From Nocardia sp. NBC_00565 (GTDB taxonomy: Bacteria; Actinomycetota; Actinomycetes; Mycobacteriales; Mycobacteriaceae): a stretch of DNA of 64,000 bases. Numbering within the stretch: position 1 is the stretch's first letter; every line of letters begins with the position of its first letter. Position numbers and translations under genes: made by a program. This document shows positions 45,276-53,873 of the stretch, in pieces. A model generated the notes under the pieces. The model did no database searches and had not been told where the DNA came from. It saw only the letters and a program-made list of their open reading frames with translations. The DNA lies in contig NZ_CP107785.1 of the NCBI RefSeq assembly GCF_036345915.1, positions 4,898,001 to 4,962,000 on the forward strand. The letters run 5' to 3'.

Positions 45276-46826
45276 CTATCCGAGCGGCGTGCTGCCGATT
45301 CCGAGGCCGGAGACGATGGCAGGCAGGTCCGATGGTGCGCCGTCAGTGAGCAAACGCTCGATCCCCTTGATATCGAGGTGGTTCTCGATCAGGTCGGCGA
45401 GTAGGTCGAGTTGGGACGAGCGGATCTCCGAGACCGAAATATCGTCGGCGACAACGAAACCGTGACGCCCGGCGCGTTCGGCGACCTCGCGTAGCCAGCG
45501 GCGACGGAACTCATCCGATTCCAGCAGGCCGTGCAGATGCGTACCCCAGATCGCGGCGCGGGCGCTGCCCTCTGGTGACCCGTTCAGCTCGAACCAGGCC
45601 GGATCACCGTTGCCAACGACGCGGCCGTGGTGGATCTCGTAGCCGTGCAGGGGGATTCCGTTACCGCTGCCGATGCTGCGACGCAGGACCTTCGGGTCAG
45701 CGAATTCGATCTCCAGGTCGAGCAGGCCCAATCCATCGACGGTTCCCGCGGCGGACTCGACGCGGTCGATGATTCGTGTGCCGAGCATCTGATATCCGCC
45801 GCAGATGCCGAGGATCGGGCGGCCCGCGGCGGCCCGGGTCCGCAGCGCGTCGGCGATTCCGGTGCGCCGCAACCACTCCAGATCGGATACGGTCGCCTTG
45901 CTGCCCGGCAGCACGACCAGGTCGGCGTCGGTCAGCCGGGACGGGTCGCTGACCCAGCGCACCGCGACACCCGGCTCGCACGCCAGGGCTTCGACATCGG
46001 TGGAGTTGGAGATGCGCGGCAGGCGGATCGCGGCGACGGTGAGCCATGTATCGCCGATCGGCGGGCGGGGGCGCCCGACCGGGGCGTCGGCGACGGTGCC
46101 GAGGGAGTCCTCCGCGTCGATCCACAGGTCCTCGGCATAGGGGATCACGCCGAGCGTGGGGCGGCCGGTCAGCTCGGTCAGTTGATCGAGTCCGGGGCGC
46201 AGCAGTTCGACATCGCCGCGGAACTTGTTGACCACGAAACCGGAGATCAGTTGCTGGTCTTCGGGTTCCAGTACGGCCACGGTGCCGAACAGATGCGCGA
46301 GCACGCCGCCGCGGTCGATATCGCCGACCACCAGCACCGGCAGTCGCGCTGCCCGCGCCAGACCCATATTCGCCAGATCGGTGGCGCGCAGGTTGATCTC
46401 GGCGGGCGAACCCGCGCCCTCACAGATCACCACATCGAATTCGGTGCGCAATGAATCCAGTTCAGCGGCAACGATTTCGCGCAGATCCCGCCGATGCCGG
46501 AAGTAGTCACGCGCCCCGACGGTACCGATGGCTTTGCCGCGCACCACGAGTTGCGAGCGTCGGTCGCTGCCGGGTTTGAGCAGGACCGGGTTGAACCGCA
46601 CACTCGGTTCCAGCCCGCATGCCTGGGCCTGCAGCGCCTGCGCCCGACCGATCTCACCACCGTCGAGCGTGACGACCGAATTGTTGGACATGTTCTGCGC
46701 CTTGAACGGCGCGACTCGCACGCCCCGCCGCGCCAGCATCCGGCAAAGACCCGCCACCACAACGCTTTTCCCCGCGTCGGAGGTGGTGCCTGCGACGAGT
46801 AGCGCACCCGCCAACCGGGTCACCAC
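45276..46826 (-). CDS. cobQ: Adenosylcobyric acid synthase (glutamine-hydrolysing)
   Basis: 516 residues: N-terminal BioD-like ATPase ([20 protein letters not shown], then [12 protein letters not shown]) and a C-terminal class I amidotransferase-like domain with the nucleophile in [15 protein letters not shown] and the His in [12 protein letters not shown]. It amidates side chains b, d, e and g of adenosylcobyrinic acid diamide. GTG 46826 has GGGGAG seven bases upstream. It is 8 kb from cobO/cobB; in mycobacteria cobQ is likewise separate. Confidence 0.95.
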   Translation of the reverse strand: MVTRLAGALLVAGTTSDAGKSVVVAGLCRMLARRGVRVAPFKAQNMSNNSVVTLDGGEIGRAQALQAQACGLEPSVRFNPVLLKPGSDRRSQLVVRGKAIGTVGARDYFRHRRDLREIVAAELDSLRTEFDVVICEGAGSPAEINLRATDLANMGLARAARLPVLVVGDIDRGGVLAHLFGTVAVLEPEDQQLISGFVVNKFRGDVELLRPGLDQLTELTGRPTLGVIPYAEDLWIDAEDSLGTVADAPVGRPRPPIGDTWLTVAAIRLPRISNSTDVEALACEPGVAVRWVSDPSRLTDADLVVLPGSKATVSDLEWLRRTGIADALRTRAAAGRPILGICGGYQMLGTRIIDRVESAAGTVDGLGLLDLEIEFADPKVLRRSIGSGNGIPLHGYEIHHGRVVGNGDPAWFELNGSPEGSARAAIWGTHLHGLLESDEFRRRWLREVAERAGRHGFVVADDISVSEIRSSQLDLLADLIENHLDIKGIERLLTDGAPSDLPAIVSGLGIGSTPLG

Positions 46827-46941
46827 GACGCGTCTCCCCTGGGCACCGGCGCGTACATCGCTGGTCGTGCCATCATCACAGCGTCCGGCTGACGCCACCG
46901 TCCGATCGTGCGCGGACCGGGGCACCGCCGGGCGGTCCGGC

Positions 46942-47805
46942 TCACGGCAGGGTCAGGATTTCCGCGCCGGTGTCCGTGACGACCAGCGTGTGTTCGAACT
47001 GCGCGGTCCACTTGCGGTCCTTGGTGACCACGGTCCAGCCGTCGTCCCAGATCTCGTAGTCGATGCCGCCGAGGTTGATCATCGGTTCGATGGTGAAGGT
47101 CATGCCCGGCTCGATCACCGACTCGATGGCGGGCTGGTCGTAGTGCAGGATGACCAGGCCGCTGTGGAAGGTGGGGCCGACGCCGTGCCCGGTGAAATCG
47201 CGCACCACGCCGTAGCCGAATCGGTTGGCATAGGACTCGATCACGCGCCCGATCACATTGAGCGCCCGACCCGGCCGCACCGCCTTGATCGCCCGCATGG
47301 TCGCCTCGTGCGTCCGCTCGACCAGCAGCCGCACCTCCTCGTCGACCTCGCCGGCCAGGAAGGTCTTGTTGGTGTCGCCGTGCACGCCATCGATGTAGGC
47401 GGTGACGTCGATATTGACGATGTCACCGTCCTGGATCACCGTCGAGTCCGGAATTCCGTGGCAGATCACCTCGTTCAGCGAGGTGCAGCACGATTTCGGA
47501 AATCCCTTGTAGCCCAGGGTCGACGGATACGCGCCGTGGTCGCACATGTACTCGTGCGCGATCCGGTCCAGCTCGTCGGTGGTCACGCCCGGCGCCACCG
47601 CCCGGCCCGCCTCGTCGAGTGCCTGCGCCGCGATCTTGCCCGCGATCCGCATCTTCTCGATCGTCTCGGCGGTCTGCACCCAGGGCTCGCGCCCCTCGTT
47701 CACCGTCTTCTTCCACGCATATTCCGGACGCTCGATCGAGCGCGGAACCTCACGGGTGGGCGAGAGTGTGCCGGGAGCAAGCGGCTGACGGGTACGCACT
47801 GACAT
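46942..47805 (-). CDS. map: Methionine aminopeptidase type I
   Basis: 287 residues with an N-terminal extension containing an SH3-binding-like Pro segment, as in actinobacterial MapB (Rv2861c). Metal ligands are visible in [36 protein letters not shown] and AQFEHTLVV. The enzyme removes initiator Met. It is the last gene of the conserved mycobacterial-like stretch; the Nit1C insertion begins beyond it. Confidence 0.96.
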   Translation of the reverse strand: MSVRTRQPLAPGTLSPTREVPRSIERPEYAWKKTVNEGREPWVQTAETIEKMRIAGKIAAQALDEAGRAVAPGVTTDELDRIAHEYMCDHGAYPSTLGYKGFPKSCCTSLNEVICHGIPDSTVIQDGDIVNIDVTAYIDGVHGDTNKTFLAGEVDEEVRLLVERTHEATMRAIKAVRPGRALNVIGRVIESYANRFGYGVVRDFTGHGVGPTFHSGLVILHYDQPAIESVIEPGMTFTIEPMINLGGIDYEIWDDGWTVVTKDRKWTAQFEHTLVVTDTGAEILTLP

Positions 47806-48294
47806 GGAACAAGAGTATCCGCACCGATCGCGGACCTCGCCCGATGCCCGCTGCCCGCCCTGCCGATCTTCGCGCCACGGTGCTGCTCCGAGCGCCCGCC
47901 CACCGCCGCGACCCGACTATCTCGATATCCGCGTCTCGTCATACTCGACGCGATTTCCTACGCGACGGCGATCAGGATCTCGACTGGGTCGCACTCGGGG
48001 GCCGAGGCGAGCAGACGGATCTTGCCGGGACCGGTCGGCCGCAGGACCGCGAGAGCGCGGCTCTCGAATGTGCGCCGCTCGACCGCGTCGAATCGTGTTC
48101 CTCGGTCGAAGGGTCCCGACCCGACCATAGGTCAGTGACGAGAAATCCATGAGAGGATGCTTCTCGCAAATCTAAAGTTATGTTCTTGATCAGTGCGCGA
48201 GGACCGCACCTCGCGTCCCGGGCGCAGATTCGCGACGAAACTACCTACGGCGTCTCGGATCTCGGCTACGACGCGGACGGTGCGGATCGGCCGG
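47806..48294. other. Intergenic gap between map and the Nit1C cluster
   Basis: 489 bp. Apart from the coding remnant at 47958-48128 I see no gene, terminator or strong promoter. The part 48130-48190 is noticeably AT-richer (AAATCTAAAGTTATG) and may hold a promoter. Confidence 0.5.
47958..48128 (-). pseudogene. Short frame resembling the C-terminal beta domain of a glycoside hydrolase
   Basis: A 56-codon frame (ATG 48128, TAG 47960-47958) reads DAVERRTFESRALAVLRPTG, then GKIRLLASAPECDPVEILI. This pattern (a sugar-hydrolase Ig-like strand pair, A-L-A-V-L-R-x-T-G-x-x-G-x-I-x-x-x-A-x-A) resembles the last domain of family 2-type beta-galactosidases. Nothing upstream continues it, so it is probably the relic 3' end of a lost gene, though a genuine small protein cannot be ruled out. 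Confidence 0.4.
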
Positions 48295-49410
48295 TTAGTG
48301 CGCGAACGGCGGCATAGCATCCGCCAGTGCCGAAAGATAGAAGTCGAGATGGGCCGATGCCGCTGTGTCCCAGCTATATTCGGCTGCGAGCGCCTTCCCG
48401 CGGGCGCGCCGGGCAGTATCGGGCATGATTGCCGATGTCATCGCCTCGGCCATTGTTTCCGGGGTCGAGGCGAACTCGACCGCATCCGCGAAGACCTCAC
48501 GAAGCACCGGGAGATCACGGGCGACGACGGGTGTTCCGGCGGCCAGGGCCTCCATGGCCGCCAGACCGAATCCTTCCTTGGTGGACAGGAACGGCAGCAC
48601 CGACGCGGCGGCGACCAGCGCGGGTAGTTCGGTGTGCTCGACAGTGCCGAGCACGACCGGCTCGATGCCGAGTTCGGTCGCTCGAGCGTCGAATCCGGCC
48701 CGGTATTCTCGATAATCGAACAAGGTTTCTCCGCCCGCGATCACCAACTGTTGCGCGGGCGCGTCTCGTGCGAATACCGCGAATGCCTCCAGTAGGTCGA
48801 GGCTTCCCTTGCGTGGTTCGATGCCGCCGACCGCGAGCACATACGGGCCGAACCGCTCCCGCCAGTCCGCGCGCCGCGCGGACTGGATCGCTCCCGGTCC
48901 GGCGGCCGCCGCGAATCGTTCGTATTCGACACCGTTCGGAATGACCGTCGGCTCGAAACCCCATCCGGCCCTGACCTCCTCGGCGACGGCGGCCGATACG
49001 CAGATCCGGGCATACGGCCGCACGATCGCCCGCTCGTGGCAGGCCGCGAGCTCGGGGGTGGTGAACTGGTCGAGATGGTGGATGGTGCGGATGCAGTGCC
49101 CGACAGCGTTGGCGCTGATGCAGTCCTGCGCATGCACGATGTCGTAGTGGCCGGGCGCGAATGCCTTCCGCAGGACCTCGATCGAACGGATGATGCGCTG
49201 TCCCACCGTTTCCGAGGCGTTCGCCTCGAAGGGCACCACCTCGACGTGTACGCGCGGGTCGACCGGCCGGAAGAACGCGCTGTCGCCACCGCGTCCCAGC
49301 GTCCACACGGTCACCTCCGCGCCCGCCCCGGCCAGCGCCTCGGCGAGATTCAAGGTGTGCACCACCCCGCCGCGTGGCTTGGTGGAGTAGCTGAGCAGCG
49401 CGATGCGCAT
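48295..49410 (-). CDS. MSMEG_0565-family glycosyltransferase (Nit1C cluster)
   Basis: 371 residues, GT4-like GT-B fold: MRIALLSYSTKPRGGVVHTL is the hallmark N-terminus of the MSMEG_0565 family, VIPNGVEYERFAAAAGP lies in the linker, and the donor site has VLPFLSTKEGFGLAAMEALA with the E-x7-E pattern. Sugar donor and acceptor are unknown. ATG 49410 overlaps the stop of the preceding nitrilase-like gene (TGATG), so it is translationally coupled and the last gene of the cluster. Confidence 0.9.
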   Translation of the reverse strand: MRIALLSYSTKPRGGVVHTLNLAEALAGAGAEVTVWTLGRGGDSAFFRPVDPRVHVEVVPFEANASETVGQRIIRSIEVLRKAFAPGHYDIVHAQDCISANAVGHCIRTIHHLDQFTTPELAACHERAIVRPYARICVSAAVAEEVRAGWGFEPTVIPNGVEYERFAAAAGPGAIQSARRADWRERFGPYVLAVGGIEPRKGSLDLLEAFAVFARDAPAQQLVIAGGETLFDYREYRAGFDARATELGIEPVVLGTVEHTELPALVAAASVLPFLSTKEGFGLAAMEALAAGTPVVARDLPVLREVFADAVEFASTPETMAEAMTSAIMPDTARRARGKALAAEYSWDTAASAHLDFYLSALADAMPPFAH

Positions 49411-50261
49411 CAGCGAGTTCCCTTCTCGCGCAACAGATTATGGTACGTGTCGACGCGTCGTTCGTCGAGATGCCGCAGGGTCCGGCGAGCCCGCTCCACC
49501 TCCCGCTCGACGTCGACGTCGGCCACCGCCAGCCCACCCTTGGACCAGGTCTTGGCCAGGATGTCGCCGCCGGGGCCGACCACCTTCGCCTGGCCCAGGA
49601 AGCGCAGCGAGCCGGTGACACCGGTTTGGTTCGACGAGGCGAGCACCACCTGGTTTTCGGCGGCGCGGGCCATGTCGTAGAGGTCGAACAGCCGCGCCTG
49701 CCGGTCGTTGGGCATCCGCGAGGCTCGGTCGGTGACGCTGGCCGGCCAGGCCGATAGCGCGCCGATGATCTGGGCGCCGTCGAGGGCGAGGGTGCGGGCC
49801 GATTCGGGGAAGGTCTTGTCGTAGTCGATCAGCATGCCCAGCCGACCGACCGGAGTGTCGAACGCGGTGAAGGTGTCCCCCGCCGCATACGCGAGGTGTT
49901 CGCCCGCGGGCTGATGCACCTTGCGGTGGTGTCCGAGGACGCCATCGCCGGTGAGACAGCTTGCCGCGTTGTAGCGTCGCTCGCCGTCCTTCTCGGCGTA
50001 TCCGATGCACACCGTCATCGGGCCTGCCATCGAGCACAGCAGTCGCAACTCCGGCCCGCTGGGATCGATCGGCTCGGGCAGCGGCCCCACCGTCGGGTTG
50101 CGCAGATCGCCGATATAGCCGCCGAGGGTGGCGTCGGGCAGCACCAGCAGGTCGACCCCGTCCTGGCCGAGCCGCTCGAAAATCCCCCCGAGCTTCTCCA
50201 GCGCGCGGCCGATATCGCGGCCGAAGTGCCCGGCCAGCGCGGCAATTCGTGTGGTTCCCAT
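49410..50261 (-). CDS. Nitrilase-superfamily protein lacking catalytic Cys and Glu (pseudo-nitrilase)
   Basis: 283 residues aligning end to end with the Nit6803-type nitrilase two genes upstream. The catalytic triad should be Glu-Lys-Cys. Here Glu is Asp43 (LLVLPDATLGGY against LLVLPEACLGGY), Lys is kept (Lys114 in HRKVHQPAGE) and Cys is Asp146 (GMLIDYDKTFPE against GMQICYDKAFPE). The rest of the fold is intact and under apparent constraint (SLRFLGQAKVVGPGGDILAK). It cannot form the thioester intermediate; a structural, regulatory or partner role is inferred. ATG 50261 follows the preceding stop by 11 bases. Confidence 0.85.
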   Translation of the reverse strand: MGTTRIAALAGHFGRDIGRALEKLGGIFERLGQDGVDLLVLPDATLGGYIGDLRNPTVGPLPEPIDPSGPELRLLCSMAGPMTVCIGYAEKDGERRYNAASCLTGDGVLGHHRKVHQPAGEHLAYAAGDTFTAFDTPVGRLGMLIDYDKTFPESARTLALDGAQIIGALSAWPASVTDRASRMPNDRQARLFDLYDMARAAENQVVLASSNQTGVTGSLRFLGQAKVVGPGGDILAKTWSKGGLAVADVDVEREVERARRTLRHLDERRVDTYHNLLREKGTR

Positions 50262-50272
50262 CGAGGCGATAC

Positions 50273-51553
50273 CTACGCGGTGCTGTTTCGAGCGACCTGC
50301 AAGCAGTCGCTGGCGGCCGCCGATTCCTGGACGCGCAACGCGATTTCGTCGGCGAGGAACTCCGCGTCCCGGGCGACGGCCGCGAATCGGCCCGAACCCC
50401 AGGTGTGCAGCCATGGCAGGCCGAGGAAGAACAGGCCCGGCGCGGTGGTGACGCCGCGGTTGTGGCACGGATGCCCCGCACCGTCGAAAACCCCGACGCG
50501 CAGCCAGCGATAGTCGGTGCGGAACCCGACCGACCACACCACCGAGGTGATGCCAGTGTCGGCGAGATCCAGCGTGGTGACCTCCCGTTCTGGTCGCCAC
50601 ACCGGGACATAGCGCGGTTCCTGCGGCGCGTCTATACCTTCGCGCGCGATGTAGGCATCGATCGAGTCCTTGATGCTCTCGGCGACGGCGTCGGCGGAGT
50701 CCAGTGATTTCTCCAGCGTGGGCGCGAACCGCAAGGCCGCACCGTCGAAGTCGAGCAGCCTGCCGTACAGCAACATGCCTTCCAGCGCGAACTGGCGCAG
50801 GTCGATATCGCGGCCGCCGTCGCGACCGGTCACATAGTGGTTGGTGTTCTCGCGCTTCCCGAGCCCGCCCGGCTGGTTCTCGATCGGCAGGTCGTAGTGA
50901 CCCATGTTCTGCAGCCAGGCCACGCAGTCACGGCCCCGATAGAACCGCGCCACGCGTGGTGCGTCTCCCGCGACCAAGTGCACCTTGCGGCCATCCAGGT
51001 GCAGATCCTCGGCGATCTGCGCGCCGGACTGGCCGGTACCGACCACCAGCACCTCCCCCTCGGGAAGGTCTGTGCTACTGCGGTATTCGCACGAATGCAG
51101 CTGCGTAATCGATGGCGGCAGCTTCTCCGCGTACCGCGGCACGATCGGTTCCTGGTAGCCCCCGGCCGCCACGACGACCTGGCTCGCGTGCAGCGGGCCG
51201 TCGGTCGTGTCGATGTCGTATCCCCTGTCCGCGGCCTGCCGAACGGAGGTGACCGACACCCCCTCCCGGACCGGCGCGTTGAACACATCGGCGTAGCCGC
51301 GGACGAACCCGTACACCTCGTCACGCTTCATGAACCCGTCCGGGTCGGGGCCGTCGTAGTGGTATCCGGGTAGCACGCACTGCCAGTTCGGTGTCACCAG
51401 CGTGAAGTTGTCCCAGCGGCTGTCGAGCCATTCGTGGGCGATGGTGTCGCGTTCGAGCACGACGTGGTCGATGCCACGGCGGGTCAGATGCCAGCTGATA
51501 GACAAACCGGCCTGCCCCGCGCCGATCACTACGACCTCGATCAGCTCAGGCAT
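50273..51553 (-). CDS. MSMEG_0569-family flavin-dependent oxidoreductase (Nit1C cluster)
   Basis: 426 residues of the flavin monooxygenase type: FAD motif VVVIGAGQAGLSISWHL at the N-terminus, a second Rossmann motif GEVLVVGTGQSGAQIAEDL near residue 165, and TGITSVVWSVGFRTDYRWL towards the C-terminus. It probably oxygenates the pathway intermediate using NAD(P)H. ATG 51553 overlaps the Nit6803 stop by 8 bp. Its last 12 codons ([12 protein letters not shown]) are the dispersed hairpin repeat, the same peptide that is repeated in RimP, so the natural C-terminus was extended or replaced. Confidence 0.9.
   Translation of the reverse strand: MPELIEVVVIGAGQAGLSISWHLTRRGIDHVVLERDTIAHEWLDSRWDNFTLVTPNWQCVLPGYHYDGPDPDGFMKRDEVYGFVRGYADVFNAPVREGVSVTSVRQAADRGYDIDTTDGPLHASQVVVAAGGYQEPIVPRYAEKLPPSITQLHSCEYRSSTDLPEGEVLVVGTGQSGAQIAEDLHLDGRKVHLVAGDAPRVARFYRGRDCVAWLQNMGHYDLPIENQPGGLGKRENTNHYVTGRDGGRDIDLRQFALEGMLLYGRLLDFDGAALRFAPTLEKSLDSADAVAESIKDSIDAYIAREGIDAPQEPRYVPVWRPEREVTTLDLADTGITSVVWSVGFRTDYRWLRVGVFDGAGHPCHNRGVTTAPGLFFLGLPWLHTWGSGRFAAVARDAEFLADEIALRVQESAAASDCLQVARNSTA
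50276..50318. repeat. Dispersed hairpin repeat copy forming the 3' end of the flavoprotein gene
   Basis: GCGGTGCTGTTTCGAGCGAC runs on as CTGCAAGCAGTCGCTGGC. It has the canonical AA loop. The stop codon (50275-50273) lies at its edge and the next start codon 12 bases further, so the mRNA hairpin would sit just before the nitrilase-like start. Confidence 0.85.
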
Positions 51554-52466
51554 GAGCCGACTCCAGTTCCGATGCGGCCGCCGGCTGTCCGACGACGCCG
51601 TATTCGCGAATCACGCTGTGGTACAGGTCGGGACGACGGTCACGCAGGTTGTACATGCCGCCGCCACGTGCCAGCCCTAACACCTCGGCGAGGTCGACCG
51701 TCGCGGTGGCCAGCCCCGGCTCGACACCGGTGGTGGCGAGCACATCGCCACCGGGCCCGACGATCTTGGCGCTGCACACGAACCGCAGCGATCCGAAGGT
51801 GCCTGCCTGGTTGGAGGCCACCCACACCAGCTGGTTCTCCACCGCGCGGGCCTGGTCGAAGATGTCGAAGCGCAGCTTCCACCGATCGTCTGCCAGATTC
51901 GGCACGGTCTGGGTCCGGGCGGTCGGCCAGGCCGACAGCGAGGTGATGATCTCGGCGCCATCCAGCGCCAGCGCCCGCGCGGCCTCCGGGAACGCCTTGT
52001 CGTAGCAGATCTGCATACCCATCCGGCCGACCGGCGTATCGAACGCCCGGTATTCGGATCCGGCCGCGTAGCAGAGGTTTTCACCGAGCGGCTGATGAAC
52101 CTTGCGGTAGGAGCCGAGTATTCCGTCACCGGAGAGCGTGACCGCCGCGTTGTAGCGGGTGTCCCCGTCGGCCTCGCAGAAGCCGAGGGTGATCACGAGC
52201 TCCCCCGCCATGTCGATTACGCGGCCCAGCTCCGGGCCGTCGAGCGTCAGCGCGGGCGGTAGCGAACGTAGCCTGCGCTGCTTGGCCTCTTCGGATTCGC
52301 CGCCACCGCCCAGGCTGGGCAGATAGCCGCCGAGGCAGGCCTCGGGCAGCACCAGCAGGCGGCTGCCGCGGGCGCGGGCCTCCTCGATGAGGCGGGCGAT
52401 TGTCCGGTAGCCCTCTTCCATATCGCGGCCGAACTCTGCGGCGGCCACGGAGATCGTGAGGTTCAT
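51546..52466 (-). CDS. Nit6803-family nitrilase (Nit1C cluster)
   Basis: 306 residues with the complete nitrilase triad: Glu42 (LLVLPEACLGGYLPS), Lys122 (YRKVHQPLGE) and Cys154 (GMQICYDKAFPE). It hydrolyses a nitrile to an acid, or acts as an amidase. The Nit6803 branch is encoded in the conserved Nit1C cluster, which has been linked to nitrogen starvation and growth on cyanide. AGGAG lies five bases before ATG 52466, and this ATG overlaps the stop of the NAT-AIR gene (ATGA). Its 3' end overlaps the flavoprotein gene. Confidence 0.93.
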   Translation of the reverse strand: MNLTISVAAAEFGRDMEEGYRTIARLIEEARARGSRLLVLPEACLGGYLPSLGGGGESEEAKQRRLRSLPPALTLDGPELGRVIDMAGELVITLGFCEADGDTRYNAAVTLSGDGILGSYRKVHQPLGENLCYAAGSEYRAFDTPVGRMGMQICYDKAFPEAARALALDGAEIITSLSAWPTARTQTVPNLADDRWKLRFDIFDQARAVENQLVWVASNQAGTFGSLRFVCSAKIVGPGGDVLATTGVEPGLATATVDLAEVLGLARGGGMYNLRDRRPDLYHSVIREYGVVGQPAAASELESAHA

Positions 52467-53872
52467 GATTCTCCTAGTCCGGTCACGGTGCTGTGCACCG
52501 CACGTGTAGTGATGCCGTCCGGCCAGCGCAGCCGGACACCAGGGGTCGAGACGAGTCGTCCGCAGACCGCCGAGGTAGCCGGTCCCGGCGGCGCGCTCGG
52601 CGCACCGGGCCGGTCCGCGGTGACCATCGCGAAACCCGGGAAACAGGTGAGCCATTCGGCGAAGGCGGCGGTGCCGGGTCGCGGGATCCGCGCCACCTCC
52701 AGCTCGGCGCCGAGGCCACTGGCCTCGGCGAGCATGCCCGTGGTGCCTGCCAGCCCTGCCATGCTGACGTCCTTGGCGGCGGCCGGGGCGGACCGCGCCA
52801 CGAATCCGGCCAGTGCCCGCAGTTCCGCACCGCTGCGCCGCGACGTGGAATCCCACTGCTGGCCGTGGTATCCGGGCCGCCAGCCGCCCGAGAGATCGGC
52901 GGTGAGCCGCAGCTCATCGCCGAGCCGCCCGCCGCCACCCCGGACCGGGACGGCGGCGCGGCCGAGCGCCGTGACCGATAACGATGGCGGCACCGACACT
53001 TGGGTGTGCCCGCCGAGTACCGGCACATCCCAGGCCTCGGCGGCGCGAGCCAGCCCGCGGATCACCCGGGTCAGCAGTGAGTGGGTCGGCGCACCGACCG
53101 CGTCGAGCAGGCCGATCGGGGTGGCACCCATGGCCGACAGGTCGTTGATATTGACCAGGACCGAACACCAACCCGCCCACTCCGGATCACGTTCCACCAT
53201 CGAGGGGAGGATGGCATCACATGCCGCGATGAGGTCGCTACCCGGCACCGGGACACCGTCGTCCCCGCGAAAACCCTTGCCGCCGAGGCCGAGCGGCGAT
53301 CCGCGCAGCGGCGCCAGCGTCCGCGCGAGCAACGCCTTCGTGGCGCCGACCAACCGCTGCACCCGATCGATCGGCCAGCGCATCCAGGTGTGCTCGACGC
53401 CGCCGATCACCTTGTCGCCGAGCCTGATCCAGCCCAGGCGGGCGAACATGGGCTCGTACCGGGTCTGCACGGTGGCCTCGAACCGCAGCACGTTGTGGCT
53501 CTCGGCATAGGCACACGCCGCCACCACCAGGGCCGGGCCGACCCCGGCGGCGCGGCGCCGCCGATCCACCACCAGCCTGCTGCCGGTCCACCACCCCAGA
53601 TCTTCGACGGTCGCGGGAGCCAGGCGCACGCCGCCGAGGACGGCACCGTCGGAATCCAGCGCGACCAGCACCTGGGTGCGCGCATCGTCGTCGCTGTCAT
53701 CGGCGTCGCTGCCCGCGAACAGTCCCTGATCCACGACGAATTCGGCGCGCCGCAGCGCCCGGTAGGCAGCCAGCTGCCGCCGGTCGGCCGGTTGGATGAG
53801 GAAATCCGTTGTGCCGCAGTCGGCTACCGACGCACCGGCGAGCAGGCACAGGTCGGTGACTGAGCTGTTCAT
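52463..53872 (-). CDS. Fused N-acetyltransferase (MSMEG_0567/Sll0786) and AIR-synthase-like (Sll0787) protein
   Basis: 469 residues. Residues 25-180 form a GNAT-type domain (DRRQLAAYRALRRAEFVVDQ, then RLVVDRRRRAAGVGPALVVA) and residues about 185-460 a PurM/AIR-synthase-related domain with VNINDLSAMGATPIGLLDAV and DVPVLGGHTQVS. In Synechocystis these are separate genes, sll0786 and sll0787. The fusion suggests the two steps act together. The PurM fold binds ATP and commonly activates an amide or formyl group. ATG 53872 is one base past the radical SAM stop; the stop overlaps the Nit6803 start. Confidence 0.9.
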   Translation of the reverse strand: MNSSVTDLCLLAGASVADCGTTDFLIQPADRRQLAAYRALRRAEFVVDQGLFAGSDADDSDDDARTQVLVALDSDGAVLGGVRLAPATVEDLGWWTGSRLVVDRRRRAAGVGPALVVAACAYAESHNVLRFEATVQTRYEPMFARLGWIRLGDKVIGGVEHTWMRWPIDRVQRLVGATKALLARTLAPLRGSPLGLGGKGFRGDDGVPVPGSDLIAACDAILPSMVERDPEWAGWCSVLVNINDLSAMGATPIGLLDAVGAPTHSLLTRVIRGLARAAEAWDVPVLGGHTQVSVPPSLSVTALGRAAVPVRGGGGRLGDELRLTADLSGGWRPGYHGQQWDSTSRRSGAELRALAGFVARSAPAAAKDVSMAGLAGTTGMLAEASGLGAELEVARIPRPGTAAFAEWLTCFPGFAMVTADRPGAPSAPPGPATSAVCGRLVSTPGVRLRWPDGITTRAVHSTVTGLGES

Positions 53873-53873
53873 C

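Noticed and set aside
46916..46941. Terminator after map (GGACCG ... CGGTCC)
   Set aside because: Only a 6-bp stem with a long GC-rich loop; too weak to list, and cobQ-side read-through cannot be judged from sequence.
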